Shown here: positions 20,879-34,078 of the stretch, piece after piece
Layout of the letters: the number at the start of each line of letters is the position of its first letter
How positions within the stretch are numbered: position 1 is the stretch's first letter
Assembly: GCA_034008185.1 (NCBI GenBank)
Contig: CM067084.1
Span: 5,785,385 to 5,849,384, forward strand
Source of the DNA: Gorsachius magnificus
Taxonomy: Eukaryota > Chordata > Aves > Pelecaniformes > Ardeidae
Direction of reading: 5' to 3'
DNA: 64,000 nucleotides
Made by a program: the position numbers and the translations under genes
Notes under the pieces: model-generated
The model's input: only the letters and a program-made list of their open reading frames with translations
Told to the model about the DNA's origin: nothing
The model's database searches: none

Positions 20879-23426
20879 CTGTTAAGAAATTAAGAAGAAA
20901 AATCAGTGGCTGCTATTACAAAGTTCTATTTCACAGATGCTGTTGAGAGATGGTCAGCAGTGATTTAATTAATTGTGACTGATGGCCGTGTGGGGCCCTT
21001 GTGCAGGCTCTGAGGAAAGGAACGTAAGGAAAGCAGGCTGTTGGCAATAGGCATAAATTCTCTGCAAACATTTGACCCACCTGCAACAGATTTTTGGGGC
21101 TTCAGAACAAAACCAAAGTCTTGAAGTGCCCTATTCCAAATACCATGACTTAACAAGTCTCATCTACATGACTGCTTTTATTAGAAGTGTAAAGGAGCAC
21201 TGAAGAGTTGGACTGTATGTTTTTGATATTTCAAATCTCATATCTGTCCATAAGGTTGAATTTTTAATTATTTATTTATTCTTTTAAGAAGCTTGTGACC
21301 CACTAGCAGAGAGGATCGTAAAGCATTACAGTTCAGTTTAGTTTCTGGCTTTACTGCAGAGCTGTGAAACATTTCCTTTTTGTCTCAGACTTACCCTGCT
21401 GTGCCATCACCCCCAACCCCAAACTTTGTTTTAAAAGGGCACTTACCAGCCATAGACAGCATTAGCCTGTAGTAAGCTCCTGTGCTAAGGCTTTTACAAG
21501 GCAGACACTTGGAAAAGGGCCTTCAGTCAGAACATCTCTAGTGTATCTCTCTCTCTCTGTGTATATATATCTCCCTTATGTGTACAGCTTGTATTCACAG
21601 GCTTCAGAATGCATTGATAAGATACAGTTTGAGTTTTATTTTAAGGTTTTAAATTTTGATAGATTACTCCACTTGAGAATTTTAACTAAAGATAAATTAG
21701 GTTATTTGGCTTAAAGAAAACATTTTCTATTTTCAGAACAGCTTTAAAATTTTTTTCAGTTCTTTATATTGTAAAGTTGTGTTTAAGTGACTGCTTAACT
21801 CACCTGAACAAGTTCACCACCTACGATTTCTCTGTGTGCTGTGAGTGCTTTTCCATTATCTTTTCTAGTAAATGCTCCTACAAGTTTATTTCCTTCCATG
21901 TTCCAGGAACCCTATAACAGGAAAAAAACCCCAAATATTTTGTGATAGATATGACACTGATTTGATTTAAAGACTTCAGGAATGCTTAAAAGTGAGAAGA
22001 GTTTAAAACAGTGTATATGCTTTTTTGGACATTGATGGAAAGGATGTAGAAATTAAATTTTAATAAAACCTCTGGTTTATTTAATTGTGTAGTAGTGAAG
22101 CTAGATTTTTTTTTTAGTGCTCAGTACACCTTATTTTAATTAATGGTATCAACAGAGAAAAAGTAATTTCTTATAAATACCCACTCTGCACTCTAGGTGG
22201 TGTACTTGAATATTATAAGAAGTTAAACTGCAATCACCTGGATTTCATCATGTGAAAATTGCTGCATGGTCTGCTTTTTGGGCACTCTGTGGAAACCTGA
22301 GTTTTATGGTATAGTGTTGAATCATTAACAGTTAAGACTACCTTGTGGTTTTGTATATAAGCTGCAAGCATTCCTGAACAGTCACACTTTAAAAGTAAAA
22401 TTTAAATTAAAAACTAGGAAGACAAATCACTCATCTTGAAACTGTACTTCATAAAGTTATTATATAATAAATATAAAAATACATAGAAAGTCTCTTACTG
22501 TAAGTTCAGTTCCATCAGCCAGACTGTACTCAAAATTCACTCCCAGAGTGAATTCAATGTCTACGGTACGGAAGTTGCTTGATTCTTTGACAACAAATTT
22601 GTTTCCATCTTGTTGAATAGTGATCTTCAGATTATCATGGGCTCCTAACTTTCTTTTCATCACATTAACACCTAGAAAAATCAATTAACATCAATCAGGA
22701 AAAAAACCCCAACAACCCTAGAGCATCATTATTTGTCTCTTTTTAGTGACTTTTATGTGGTCAACTGAGTTTATTCCAGCATTCTGACCTGAATTTTTAT
22801 TCTTCTTCACTTTTTATTGAGGCCATATTCACCAGTACAGATATAATACAAACCACTAACCAGCTGGAATGGTTATGTTTGTATCCATATAACACACAGT
22901 TTGTACAAACTTTAAATATCAGGATGTTAAACTTACTTGAGTCATGTGTTTCTATAAAATTGAAGAATGCTTATTTCCTCCCTGTGTAGCTTTTAAACTA
23001 GTTTTGTGTTATCAAAATAATGTTCCTGCTATAGAATTCTGCTTAAAAGTTTATCATTCAAATTCTCTGAGCCTTTTCCTCAAATATGGACTTAGAGATT
23101 TCTTCCTCTGCTGAAATAAATCTGCTGGAATTAGTTGGGTTGCTTAAGTTTAACATAATGTAATTAAAATCAGAATATTTCTCACTGTCTTTTGCCCCTC
23201 CTAGAATCTTTTGAAAATAAATGCAGTGCGCTATGCAAGGGCAGAGCAGCAAACAGCAGAAGGACAGGCTAGCCAGAAGGTAATTCACAGGCAGCTCAAG
23301 TTTGTAACCAGCCATCGTGGTATTATTCTCTTAGAAGCTATTGGAAAATTAAGACTTACCCATCTCCTCCATGAACTTCTCATAATTTTCATTTCTGTCT
23401 ACTTTCCAAGTACCATTAAACGCCAT
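20828..23426 (-). CDS. FABP2: FABP2, intestinal fatty-acid binding protein (complete)
   Basis: Four minus-strand exons: 23360-23426 (67 nt), 22499-22671 (173 nt), 21804-21911 (108 nt) and 20828-20878 (51 nt with TAA). They give exactly 132 residues. The length and the 67/173/108/51 layout are those of mammalian FABP2. The product begins MAFNGTWKVDRNENYEKFM and ends YEGVEAKRIFKRG. It is a ten-strand beta-barrel of the intracellular lipid-binding family that carries long-chain fatty acids in the enterocyte cytosol. Visible family features are the N-terminal GTWK strand, the KRKLGAHDNLKITI helix-to-barrel region, the GTELTGSW turn across the exon 2/3 junction, and the VYEG-like motif TYIYEGVEAKRI. 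There is no signal peptide. A TATA-like box and a GATA motif lie upstream. Neighbours C4orf3 and PDE5A agree with the mammalian order. No defects seen. Confidence 0.97.
20879..21803 (-). other. FABP2: FABP2 intron 3
   Basis: A 925-bp GT-AG intron containing a short CT/GT/TA simple repeat near 21547-21570. Nothing else recognised. Confidence 0.8.
21804..21911 (-). CDS. FABP2: FABP2 exon 3, 108 nt
   Basis: Acceptor TGTTATAG, donor CAG|GTGAGT, phase 0 at both ends. It encodes GSWNMEGNKLVGAFTRKDNG and then up to EIVGGELVQ. Confidence 0.96.
21912..22498 (-). other. FABP2: FABP2 intron 2
   Basis: A 587-bp GT-AG intron, AT-rich, with no recognised feature. Confidence 0.8.
22499..22671 (-). CDS. 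FABP2: FABP2 exon 2, 173 nt
   Basis: Acceptor TTTTTCTAG, donor ACA|GTAAGA. It encodes VNVMKRKLGAHDNLKITI through SLADGTELT, the end of the helical lid and the central strands of the barrel. Length is identical to the mammalian exon. Confidence 0.96.
22672..23359 (-). other. FABP2: FABP2 intron 1
   Basis: A 688-bp GT-AG intron. The open frames across it are short and not conserved-looking. Confidence 0.8.
23360..23426 (-). CDS. FABP2: FABP2 exon 1 coding part
   Basis: Starts at ATG 23426-23424 and ends ATG G|GTAAGT. It encodes MAFNGTWKVDRNENYEKFM plus EEM and the first base of a Gly codon. The start is fixed by the family-wide MAF.GTWK beginning. Confidence 0.96.
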
Positions 23427-23482
23427 GTTTGTCTGTAGGAGGACTGTTCTGAAGTCTGAGGAATCAGATCTTTGCAAAGAGA

Positions 23483-23502
23483 ATTTATGTACTGGCTTAT
23501 CT
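23483..23502 (-). promoter_or_regulatory. FABP2: FABP2 core promoter candidate: TATA-like box and GATA motif
   Basis: On the minus strand CATAAAT (23489-23483) lies about 57 bp upstream of the ATG, which would give a short leader of roughly 30 nt. AGATAAG (23502-23496), a consensus GATA-factor site, is directly upstream. A 10-bp palindrome CTTTGCAAAG (23470-23479) sits between the box and the ATG. GATA factors are known activators of intestinal FABP2 promoters; their use here is inferred. Confidence 0.45.
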
Positions 23503-25834
23503 TGAAAGCAATTTACAGGATGATGTGGCTGACTAAAGCTCAACTGATGCACTGATCTTTTCAAGAAGTTTACTGTAGTTTAATCAAATTTCCGATCATG
23601 ACCACACTGCTTGCTGAATCTCTCCCTTATTGCCCCCAAATCATGACAGTATCTAGATTGCTTATCTTAGTAAAGAATTGCCAATCCATTCATTTTATTC
23701 AACATATTTGAGCTGTAGTAAAAATCATCTATCTAGTGAAAGCAGTAATTAGACTAAGACAATTTCTTGACATTTTCTGTCTCTGTTGTATCTTCATGCT
23801 CATGGGATAGTCTTTATGCAACTGGAGGAAATATATTTAACCAACAAACCAAGCACAAATCTCTACTTTGTCTATTATTATTTGCTAGATACCTGTTCTG
23901 CTCAGCATAATAAGCATGGGGCAGAGGATTTCCTGTCTTGTCTGCAGGTTGTTTCAGAAAACTACCCATTGCTTATTGCCTAGTGCTGAGCTATGAAAAA
24001 TAGGGTGATATTCTGTATTCATGTGCTCACTTCAATATATAGTTTAAATTCTGAGCAGTTTCTACAAATTCTCATTATAACACATTTGGTGAATGCTATG
24101 TGCATCTAACTCATTCCTACAACAGAAGAAGATGTGCAGCTAAGTGATTTACCTGACACAGTTGATTTCCATAGGTCCCAGATTTTGTCTATTCAAGGGT
24201 AGTGCAGAACATGAGTCTTCCCTGACTTAGCTGCTTTTTCCCCCATTACCCTTTCCCTCTAACTGATGCTACTTGAAACTGAGCAAAAGTATTGACCCAG
24301 CTTTTGTCTTTACCAAGTTTAGGGTTATAATTGTTCTGTTCACATGGATGGCATCAGCTTTGCTATCTGTTAGCTTCAAAATGTAAATGTAAATTCTGAA
24401 TGCCAAATTGGAGTTTGCTTAGCACACAGGTGATGGGTTGTGCTCTACTTACCAAATTTTAAGTGTCTCTCATGTTGTCAGAATCTTGTGCATCTATGGA
24501 TTGCAGCCTGGAAGAAGAGGTTTTACTGAAGGGTAACTATAAATTTAGAACTTTGCTAGTGATAACCAGAATAGTGTGGCTTTTCATTCCAGTCAGCTTC
24601 ATTTTGAAATCAATGGTAATCTGGCTAGCAGACCGGAGAGGAAAAATAGCTCAAGTATTTCTCACTTGATGAAAAGAAAAGAAGAAAGAATGTGGGTTCA
24701 TATTGTTACAAGTGATGTAGGGAAAGGTGCCATACATACTGCCATAGCAGGGTGCTAGAAGCTGACCATGCATTACAGTTAATTTTAACTTTTCCAGACC
24801 CTTTGGTCTTTTGAAAGATGGGAGTTGGTGCAAGCTAGTCTGTTGTAGTTGCGAACACCTCGTGTTCCAACTAGAGCTATTCTAGTTCAAGATGACTCTC
24901 CCAGCAGTAATTTGCAGAGGTTATCTCAGATCTGCCAACAGAGCTCCTTTTATGACTGTTTCCTAATTAATTTCATTTGAAGTGAGCCTCTTACACAGCA
25001 GATGTTTCAAACCTGGGGGGTTGCCTAAACTGTGTGGGGAAGAGAGGGGAATATGAAGAACCTCATTTGCCAAATGAATGGTTGCTGTGAGGGTGCAGTG
25101 CCCCTGGCATGGGGTCACACTGAACATGTTGGAGCACTAACCTGGTGAGCCAGCGCAGCTGCAGCTGGGAGAGAGCAGGAACCCACAGCCATGTCCCTGT
25201 TCTATGTGGGAAGATTCACCTGCAAGCGACAAGGTTGTGGACACATGTCCTCTTCAGGCTGCAGCTTGTCCTTTTGTCTTCCACTGTTCCAGCTGCTGTT
25301 ATTTGCCTTCCTCAAAGTCATGGTCTTTTTTATCTTAGAAACGCAATTTTTCTCTAAGGCTAGGAGGAAGCAGAGCCTGCCACTCTTCCCGCACTAGCTG
25401 CCTGTTCTTTCCTCTCCTTACCTCTTATATTCTTGTCTTGCAGAGTAAAGAAGCGTTCAGGCTGTTTACTTTTAATGACAGTGAAGATAGTACCTCACAA
25501 TATCTATTTAACACCACCATTTAGGTCTCAGGTAGTTTTTACATGCAGTTTCTTCCCACATTTTCATCATTTTTTTATCACCTTGACTTACATAAAAGTT
25601 CTAAAATAAAATTTGCAGAGAAGTAGGCATAATTTTGGTAGAAGAAAAATCGTGCCTTTATACAGGATGCCTTTATATTAGAATTCCAGAATTAATATCT
25701 TTTGTGAAGAACAAGATTGAAATAATGCATCTCACTGTGAACTGGAGCATTGTCAGGTACAGGCGAGACATTTGACTTAGGGAAGTATATACGTATTAGT
25801 CCCTGTAATTGGAACTGGGTAAAAATCAGCCAAC

Positions 25835-25897
25835 TGATTGGGGGTTGGACTAGATGACCTCTAAAGGTCCTTTCCAACCCAAAACATTCTGTAATTC
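25835..25897 (+). mobile_element. CR1 LINE 3' end fragment
   Basis: Contains GGTTGGACTAGATGACCTCT followed by AAAGGTCCTTTCCAACCCAA and ends in an ATTCTGTAATTCT tail. This is the 3' end of CR1, the main avian LINE, here severely 5'-truncated. Confidence 0.85.
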
Positions 25898-28800
25898 TAA
25901 CTATAAAAAGGAAGATGAGTAGTTGTATTAGCATGGTGCTGAATCCAAACTCAGTGCCTCAAAAAGTGTCATATCCCGTGCCCAGTGCTGTGCTAATCAT
26001 GGATGCCCATCTTACCCTTCAGCCAGCTCAGAAAATGGGCAAAATGAGTTTCTGTTAGAGTCAGATTATCTTTTTATTGCATTGGAGTGTATCTTGACCT
26101 TTGTAGCTAGCACTGTCAATCTATATTATTTATTTAGTATATACACATAAACAAAAATACTTGGTGTCTAGTTATAGTTCATCCAATTTATTGTTGCTTA
26201 ACAAGCTTACTAACTCTCTACAGTCTTTGCAGAAAGGTTCTTTCTGACAGTGGCGTAATGCAACTTTTCAGCCACTTCTGTGGTATCCAGTAGAAAACTG
26301 AGGCCTGAAATAATGTGAATTATTCACATAGCAAATAGGAAATGACTTTTTATTCTGAGCATTTCAAGAAAGCTTTTCTACTTTTTAGGTGGGTTCTGCA
26401 TTCTTTCCAAGAACCTGCTGATTCATTTCATTTAAGAAATGCTAAGGTATCTGAAGTAGTGTTTATATATTTAAACAAAATTAATGGTACCAATTACTTT
26501 TCTCATTTGAATCCACTCAGCCTTCTTAACCTCTGAAAAAATAACTCAGAGTAGTGACATTCTGCAGGTTAAGTACGAATTTCTACATCAATCTTAATTC
26601 AACAGTTTTTCTGAACCTTAAAAGGGGGGAGGATCTTCTGGAGCGAGTCCTCAATAAGCAGGAAGATCTCTCAAATGTGCTTTTTCAGTCAGTTATCTCA
26701 CAACTTGCCTTTCCCCCCTTGCGATTATTTGGTCTCCCTCAGAAGTCAGGCTAACCAGCCAACTCCAAACCTTTTCATCATGGGAGCGGTGAGTAGCTGG
26801 GTCCTGAATTTCACATCGAAGCTCATTGCTCCATTTCTGTCCCATTTTTTCCCTTCCTTAACGTTTCTTTTCACTGGGCATGAATCCTTAGGATCCTGTT
26901 CAGGTCAGCCCCACAGATCTGTCAGTTAAGTAAGAATCTCCATAGGTGGTCAATATTTATGAGTTTCGTGGTGTCTCTACATTGGTGTAGCACTGACAGC
27001 ATAAAGAACTGTGCTTCTCTGAGGTCTGATGGAATGTCAGTGCTAGAACAAGCAGCCGTCTTTTTAACGTCTCACAATTTACATTAATTACTTAGGACTA
27101 TTAACGCACTAAAATCTGACTTCAGTATTCTTACATGTACTAGAATCATACAATGCACACTTTGTATTCAGAGTTCTTTTGAACTATAAAAGCTGGGTTT
27201 CCTTCTAAAACTATAATTAAAATCGGTTTTATAGATTTTTTTTAATGTTGGAATATTCCACAACCTTTTTCTTCTGTCTACCTCTTCCTCATGTGGTTTT
27301 CAAAACTACAATTTTTGCTTAGGTGGTGCATTGAAAAACTTGGTTTTCAGTACTGCTGGTTGCATGAAAGTTATGACAGCTAAGGGTGTGTATTGTTGGC
27401 TCCGTGGCTTTCTTCAACGTGCCAGCTTCAGAACACTGAACATGGACAAACTTATTAACTTTGAAGTTTGATCTTTAAATGAGGTGGATGGAAATAAATT
27501 ATTAACTTATATGGCCATGCCAATCTCATCATGCCAGTCTGTGATAACCATACCAAGTTGTATTATGATGGTAATTGATGTTGAGGTTCCAAAGATCTGG
27601 GTGACAAAAACATTTTTGCAGTGGGTTATATTTGTCTATCCTATTTATTGTTTTGTGGCTTGTCTTCAAGTTATTCTGCCTAAAATTAGCTAGCACTGTA
27701 GAACTCAGCATTACCATGGAATTATAATGGCTTGGTGCCAGCAGAAACATAATACACTTACGTAAATATTACTATATATAATATTATATATTATGAGAGA
27801 GAAGAATCCCCTGTTAAAACCATGCAGATTAACTGGTTTCTGTCAGGTAGTTGTGAACTGATTTGGCAGTGTTTATGCATGTTTTCTACTGCATGATTCG
27901 TCTCTATATCTTGGAATGGATTGCAAAGATGGTTGGGCACTTAAATAATTTAAGTGCCCCTGGATCCCTTATTGTGAAGTTTTACTAGACATTTAAACCA
28001 CAATACTCAAATTTATAGATACTAGATAATTCTATGCCAGTAAAGCCAACTTTAGCAAAACTATGGGATAAATAATTTCAAAATACCTGTTGCAATTGAA
28101 TGTTGTATTGCAGTTGAGCTAGATTTTGTCCTACTTGCTAAGTTTCTGATTTTATTATGGTTCAAGGAGGATCTCTGGCATGCTGCTAATACGCAATCCG
28201 TTCAACATGGAGATTCATTGTTTGAAGATTACTTAGAAATTTCTAGTGAGTATAGAACCATTTGTCTGATTAGTTAGTAGTGGGCTGTGGATCTTAAAAC
28301 TTACTCTGAAGTGTCTGTATATACTCCCTTTTAGTTTCTGTGTAATGGCTCCGATCCATAGTGCTGCATGTGTTTCAGAGTTGATTATTGGAGAGAACTG
28401 AAGTGCATAAGCTAATAAGATCAAGGTTAAAAAAAATCTAGAAGCAAAATGCAGGTTTTTCTTAAATCAATAACAACTCTGGTATTTATTTCATACGTTA
28501 CTACGCAGGGCTTTGTGTCAGGCTTATCTAAAGTATTTAAATGTGTATCTTAACACTCTTCCTGTATTTTCCAGGCAAATACTTAGTAGCAGGCAAATTT
28601 AGGGAAGTAGTTTCTTTTTGTTCAGAATATGAAATGTGATCAAAGGGTTGAGTTGTAGTCCAATGAGCTAATGATGTATGGTACTGAAAGTCTGCATCAG
28701 TCTTTTCAGTTTCTCCAAAATTTGAACTGGACTTTTAGTTCATTTCAACATAGCTATTTGCTGATCATATACTTTTGGCCTTGATTATGATATAGCTCCA

Positions 28801-28994
28801 AACTCCACCAGATTATTGTGATTATCTGGATTAGTGACTTGAATCTAATCTCATCTGTAAAACAGTGAGCTTCAGAGTTCTTAGCTCAGCATAATAGCAA
28901 GAGAGCACCCAATATGCTCAGATATTTAAATATTTGTATATCCAAAAGGAAAAAGATGGCTTCAAGACAAAACATTCTTTTCTTCATGGCTCTT

Positions 28995-29100
28995 CATGGC
29001 ACAGACACCCAGATCCTGATTCTATTTCCAGCTCAGAAATGGACTTTCTATGTGACCTTGATCAAATGAACCCCTCTACTTATCTGTAAAATGAACTTCC
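28995..29100 (+). mobile_element. MIR-like ancient SINE remnant
   Basis: Contains a degraded MIR core in order: CCTGATTCTATTTCCAGCTC, then CTATGTGACCTTGATCAA, then ATCTGTAAAATGA. The order and spacing fit the tRNA-derived MIR family. Recognised by eye only. Confidence 0.6.
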
Positions 29101-30591
29101 CTTCCATTAAAAAGCCGTATATATCATAAAATAATGTGCCAGTGGCTTGATTAACTACTACAGAAAAGGATTCTGAAGATATGCCTATATGTGAACGTAT
29201 CACGTGTAAACTAGTGGTATGATTTAACCATGTATTTTACTTCCAGTTTTTGTTAATGTCTCTGATAATGTTAAACAAAAGAGGCCTGTGTAAAGTATAG
29301 ATCTGTTTATCAGCCATTATGAACCACAGGGTGGGCAGTAGCAGGCTATGGCTGAATTGATTATCCTCGTATTTCAGCAGAAAAGAGGATTTTATCTTTA
29401 TTTGATAGTACAGATTCAGAACAGAAAATAATGCAGCTGTTTGGAGAACAGTTCCATCTCTCAGAAAGTGTAAAAATAAATTTATGTGTTAAATAAAATT
29501 AGAGCTTTGGAGTAATGAGGGGAAAACATGCAGCCAGGTATTTCAAGAGATTCTGAATTCTAAATACCGCAGTGAAAATTTACTGTGTTTATAAATTGTG
29601 ATATTTTTCAACTGAAATTAAAGGTCTAAAGTTCTGTATGTGCTAAGAAATGCTACTCTCCTCTTGAAGGGCTGAAAAACTCAATGGCTGTCAGATTCCA
29701 TAAACTTAGATCCTAAAGTTTACTACTGTAACAAATTCACACATTTGAATTATTTTGGAAAAATCTTAAAGGGTGAGATTTTACGGGAATGTGAAATTGA
29801 AGTCAGCAATAGCTGTCATCACTGTTACTAAAAATATGGCTGGAGGAAGGAGCAATTGTCTTTCCCATTTGTTAAAAAGGCATTATAGTTGTGCAAGATG
29901 TGAAAGACCGAATGTAATATTTTTCACCTCTTCAATAAATCTGTCCTTGTTCAAGGTTATATGCTTTTCTGGGCTGGGTAAGAAATGTATTTCAGTACTC
30001 CTGCTGAAAACTGTGCCACTTCTCAGACATGAATTCAAACATTCAGTAGGCCAGCGAAGACTAAGCAGGAGCATGACTAGGTTGGTGAGTGGGCTGGAAA
30101 GATTGTAGTCCCAACAGCAAATGGTTACCTGATATATGTCGATATACATAGACAGTTGTTCAGCTGCACTCAGAAATTGCAGTTAGTTCAAGCAAATGGT
30201 GCTTGTGTTTTGTGCTGAACTTAAATCTGGCCCTTCATAACTTTTTGAATGAGACTGTTGTTTGTCAGGGATGTACATACTTTTTGGTTTTGCCTAGAGC
30301 TAAAAAAAGTCAAGTGTTGCTGTGGAGAACCTAGTGGGCAAAGAACAAAAATTGCCAAGAAGCCCATTGGTCTAGAATTACTTCTAGGATCAGCAGTTTG
30401 CACATGATGAGGCTTTTGTTGTCAAAAATAATTTTTTCACAGTTTTGTTTGAAGTCACTGGGTTGACTATTTCCATGCATCTTACATGCTATCCCAGGAA
30501 TTGATATTTGGGGGCAAGACGATGAGGATGGATTTGTGTAACAGTTGTATTTGCCGGTTCTACTTACCCAGTAAATAAACGGGTTTCTGAC

Positions 30592-30623
30592 AGCTCCTAA
30601 GGAGTGTAGCTCCTAAGAAGTGT
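30592..30623 (+). repeat. Tandem duplication of a 16-bp unit
   Basis: AGCTCCTAAGGAGTGT is followed at once by AGCTCCTAAGAAGTGT, one mismatch, then AGCTGCAG. The first unit contains the palindrome CTCCTAAGGAG. Function unknown. Confidence 0.8.
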
Positions 30624-32164
30624 AGCTGCAGTGCTCTCTAGTGGTTAGTAGCAGTGAATTATTTTTTGCTGTTTTTAAACAAGAAGTGCTTTACCACTGG
30701 CTCATCTCAGTAGTACTTTTAAGTATCTTGATATTAATTGTGATGTTTTTCTCTTCAGGCTTTCTAGGACCTAGAGAAGTTGTTATAAAGTATAAACTTA
30801 CAGAATCAGTTATTTGAATCGGAGAACAATGAGGTGTTGAAAATTCAACCTCCATAATATTAATTAACAAACAGTAAGATTTGACATTGTCCTTTTTATT
30901 TTAAAAAGCATGAAAACAGTACAAAGAGAAGAATGAGGAAATAAGTAATAAGCAGTAGTTTGAACATAGAAAATAACCTGACTATATTCTCTATCAGCTG
31001 TACAGTAAGTAGGACTAATGATTCACTTAAGTAATGTAACTAGTTTTACTAAGTTACCCTAGGACAGAAGCAAGCGAGAACATGTAACATTCAGAAGACT
31101 TTAATACTGCTTAAGGCAAAACATAATATACAGAGTAACCCCCTTAACCTAGTACAAAAATACTGTGCCCAGAAACTATATACTTGTTCAAATATTTTTT
31201 AAAAGATAAAAGAATACAAATGGACAAACTCAGTGGCTAGTGACTGTGATTAAGATTTTTATTAAACTATAATAGAAATGTATATTAAAACTATTTACAG
31301 TGCATTTCACACTACATTCTTTTAAGAGACACATGCAGGTGTCTGCCATGTGAATACATAGAGGGCTCAAATTCTAACTTCAGTTACATCTGTAAGGTAC
31401 CTTGGGCATCAGCAGGAACAGCTGAATACAGCAAAGAACAGGTGATGCAGGTGTTACCAAAGGTAAGAGTTTGGTCCCTCTTTATAGGTGAGAAGGGTGG
31501 ATTTGACCCATTCTTTCACTTTCTGTACAGCTCAATCCAACTCCCACTGAGGTAAATGGGAATCATGTAATGGACTTCAAATGGGCATTTGAGCATGCCT
31601 TAGGCCCTGGCATGTCAAGCTCATGCTGTGAAAGTTAGTGGAAACTAGCTATTATATAGCATTGTCACATAAATATACATTTACAAACAGTGGTACTTAG
31701 ATATGAGTTTCTCTATGGAAACAAACTTCTTTATGTGGAAAATAAACTTTCCCATGCAATTTCCATTCATCTAGCAATGACAAAGATAAAATATCTTGCT
31801 GTCACAATTTGCTGTATTTAGCAAATGTCACTAATTACCAGGCCAGATTCTGTGATGTTTCTTGTTCCTGTGAAAGTCCAAACCAGAAAATTCAGCCCTC
31901 ATTATTTATCATACTCTGGCCAAACTAATTTTTTTTACTCAACCTCCAATGTTCAAGCTTATCTTTCAAATTAGTGCAAGTCCCTGAAGAAGTACAGCAG
32001 GGAACTGTGAAATAAAGCTGAAACCTTGTGGAATGTAAACTGCATGCGATTTGATACAAAGAAGAAACTACAGCACAGAGACAAGACTCATAACTAAAGC
32101 TAATGTATAAATTTGCCTGAAAGACTAGGTCTCTATAAAACCTTTTAAAATGTATGAATTCATT

Positions 32165-32223
32165 ACGAGTGAGGCATTTGATGATCGTAAGGGTCCTTTC
32201 CAGCCTAAATGATTCTATGATTT
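32165..32223 (+). mobile_element. CR1 LINE 3' end fragment
   Basis: GATGATCGTAAGGGTCCTTT, then CCAGCCTAAATGATTCTATGATT, matches the CR1 3' terminus with its ATTCTATG tail. Only about 60 bp are preserved. Confidence 0.75.
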
Positions 32224-34032
32224 TTTTCCATGAAAACTCGGGGCTACCTTCTCATGCATAGCTGCAATGGGCATCAACCAGATCACTGGGGCAACATCCC
32301 CTGGTTTTAAGGGGCTAGATCTGACTCTTCATAATCTTTCTGTATAATGGGTTGGAAAATAGTTAGCTAGTAATTTTGGAAAATCATATATATGAATTAG
32401 ACAGTGTTCTGATTTGTCAGTTTATGCCACTGCCAGATAAAATGCTTGGATTGGAGTTCAAAAGTTTATTTTTACATACACGCAATTGTTAAGAGGGTGA
32501 TGCATAAAATCAGGCTTCAGTCCTCTCTTCTAAAGAGAGATCAGCTGGTCATCAAAGGAACACTATCACTAGCCTACTTGTACTCGTATTCTATGAAGAT
32601 ATGAGAGTAATCTGCTCTTAACTTTAAACTGCTACTAATTAAAAATCAATACCACCTCCAAAATCAACATTACATTATTTTCCCCTACTTTCCTTTATTG
32701 TGAGATAATAGAAAACCTAGACATTCTACAGCTAATATTGGCCGTGTGAATAACTTGTTAGAAAAGAAGTACTACCCTACAGCTTAAAAGCCTCACTGTT
32801 CATTTTAATTAGAAGAGGTAAGGTTAATTTTGTGTATGTTAATAAGTATGACAAGTAATCTTTTCAGAAGGGGAAAAAAAACAGAAAGAAAAGTGTACTT
32901 TAAGCATTAAACTGTACTGTCAAGTGACTTTAGAAGAAAATATGTCCGTGTCTGAGAACAAGTAGGATTCTAACTTAGATGTCTTCATTGAGACAAGTAT
33001 TAAAAATTAGTGGGGCAAATTCTGTACCTGAAGACTTAAATATCAGATTTCACAGTGGCTCTAATGGACTTAAGACTGAACTGACAAAGTGATAAACTCC
33101 ATTTCAGCTTGTTTCTTGTAGAATCCACACTGGTTGCTTTAGCTAGACAATGTAAGTTGGGGAGAATATGTTGGAGACCTGACTAAAATAATTAGATACA
33201 CAACTCATGATGAAATTACTGACAGCTGCATGGCTGTAATTCAGTAGCTGCATTTGAAAATATTGAATTCTGAAAGCAATGAATTTGAGGCAGAAATCAG
33301 CCTAGTTTTTTTCATATTGTCACCTATCTACATTGAGAAAGGAATGAGCAATTTCTGCGAAGTTCACACAAAGCTATGACACAAAAGCAGCATGCTCTGA
33401 CTTTGCCTTCAGGCAGAGTAAAACGCTATATAAACAATTTGATCACTCTCTGAAGCTTCATGAAGTACAGCAATCTATGCTTTTAAGGTTCTTAAACCAG
33501 TAGTTTAAAGGGTTTGGTTTTGTAGTATACAGATACAGGTGTATTATGACATTTAAATGGTTTATTTAATAGGAACTGTAATTTGTATGTATGTTCCAGT
33601 CTCTATCGTGGAAGAGATTCTGTGGGATATATGTGTACAGATATGTAGTTAAATATATGCACATACTATATAACTGTGTTCATTTAAAGTGAACCTTTGA
33701 AAAAATGCAACGTCACATCCATTTTTTTCAAGTCAAAGGTTGATCCAGCACTCCTCTGGAGTAGTTGCAAATTTATGTCATAATAAAGCTTTGGCGAACA
33801 CACAAATAGGAAAGAAATACTGGGATCTTAATGTAAATGATATTTTACTACACTGTAATATCACCATAGTTGGTTTGCTGTGTTGTCACCATGAATTACT
33901 GGTCTCAACCATATTAGCAAGCATACACCTTTATATATATACACTTTATTCGTATTTATATTTGACTGTTTGTTTCAGATACAAGCAATATTTTTTGCAA
34001 AGTTTCCTATTTATCAAAAAGTACCTAACAAC

Positions 34033-34078
34033 TTTTTTTTTTTTTTTGGGGGGGGGGTGTTGGGGGTTTTTGGGGGGC
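34033..34078 (+). repeat. T15 followed by G10, G5 and G6 runs (G-quadruplex potential)
   Basis: T15 (34033-34047) is followed by G10 (34048-34057), TGTT, G5, T5 and G6. The plus strand could fold a G-quadruplex; the minus strand is C-rich. Homopolymer lengths may be affected by assembly. Confidence 0.7.

Larger units (their letters stand above)
23580..31250. other. Intergenic region between FABP2 and PDE5A
   Basis: No coding sequence recognised. It holds a CR1 3' end (about 25835-25895), a MIR-like SINE (about 28995-29100), a 16-bp tandem duplication (30592-30623) and simple AT repeats (27770-27795). The boundary with the PDE5A 3'UTR is unknown. Confidence 0.5.

Noticed and set aside
29773..30108. 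111-codon plus-strand frame in the FABP2-PDE5A interval
   Set aside because: No recognised domain, no promoter or splice context; expected by chance at this length of sequence.
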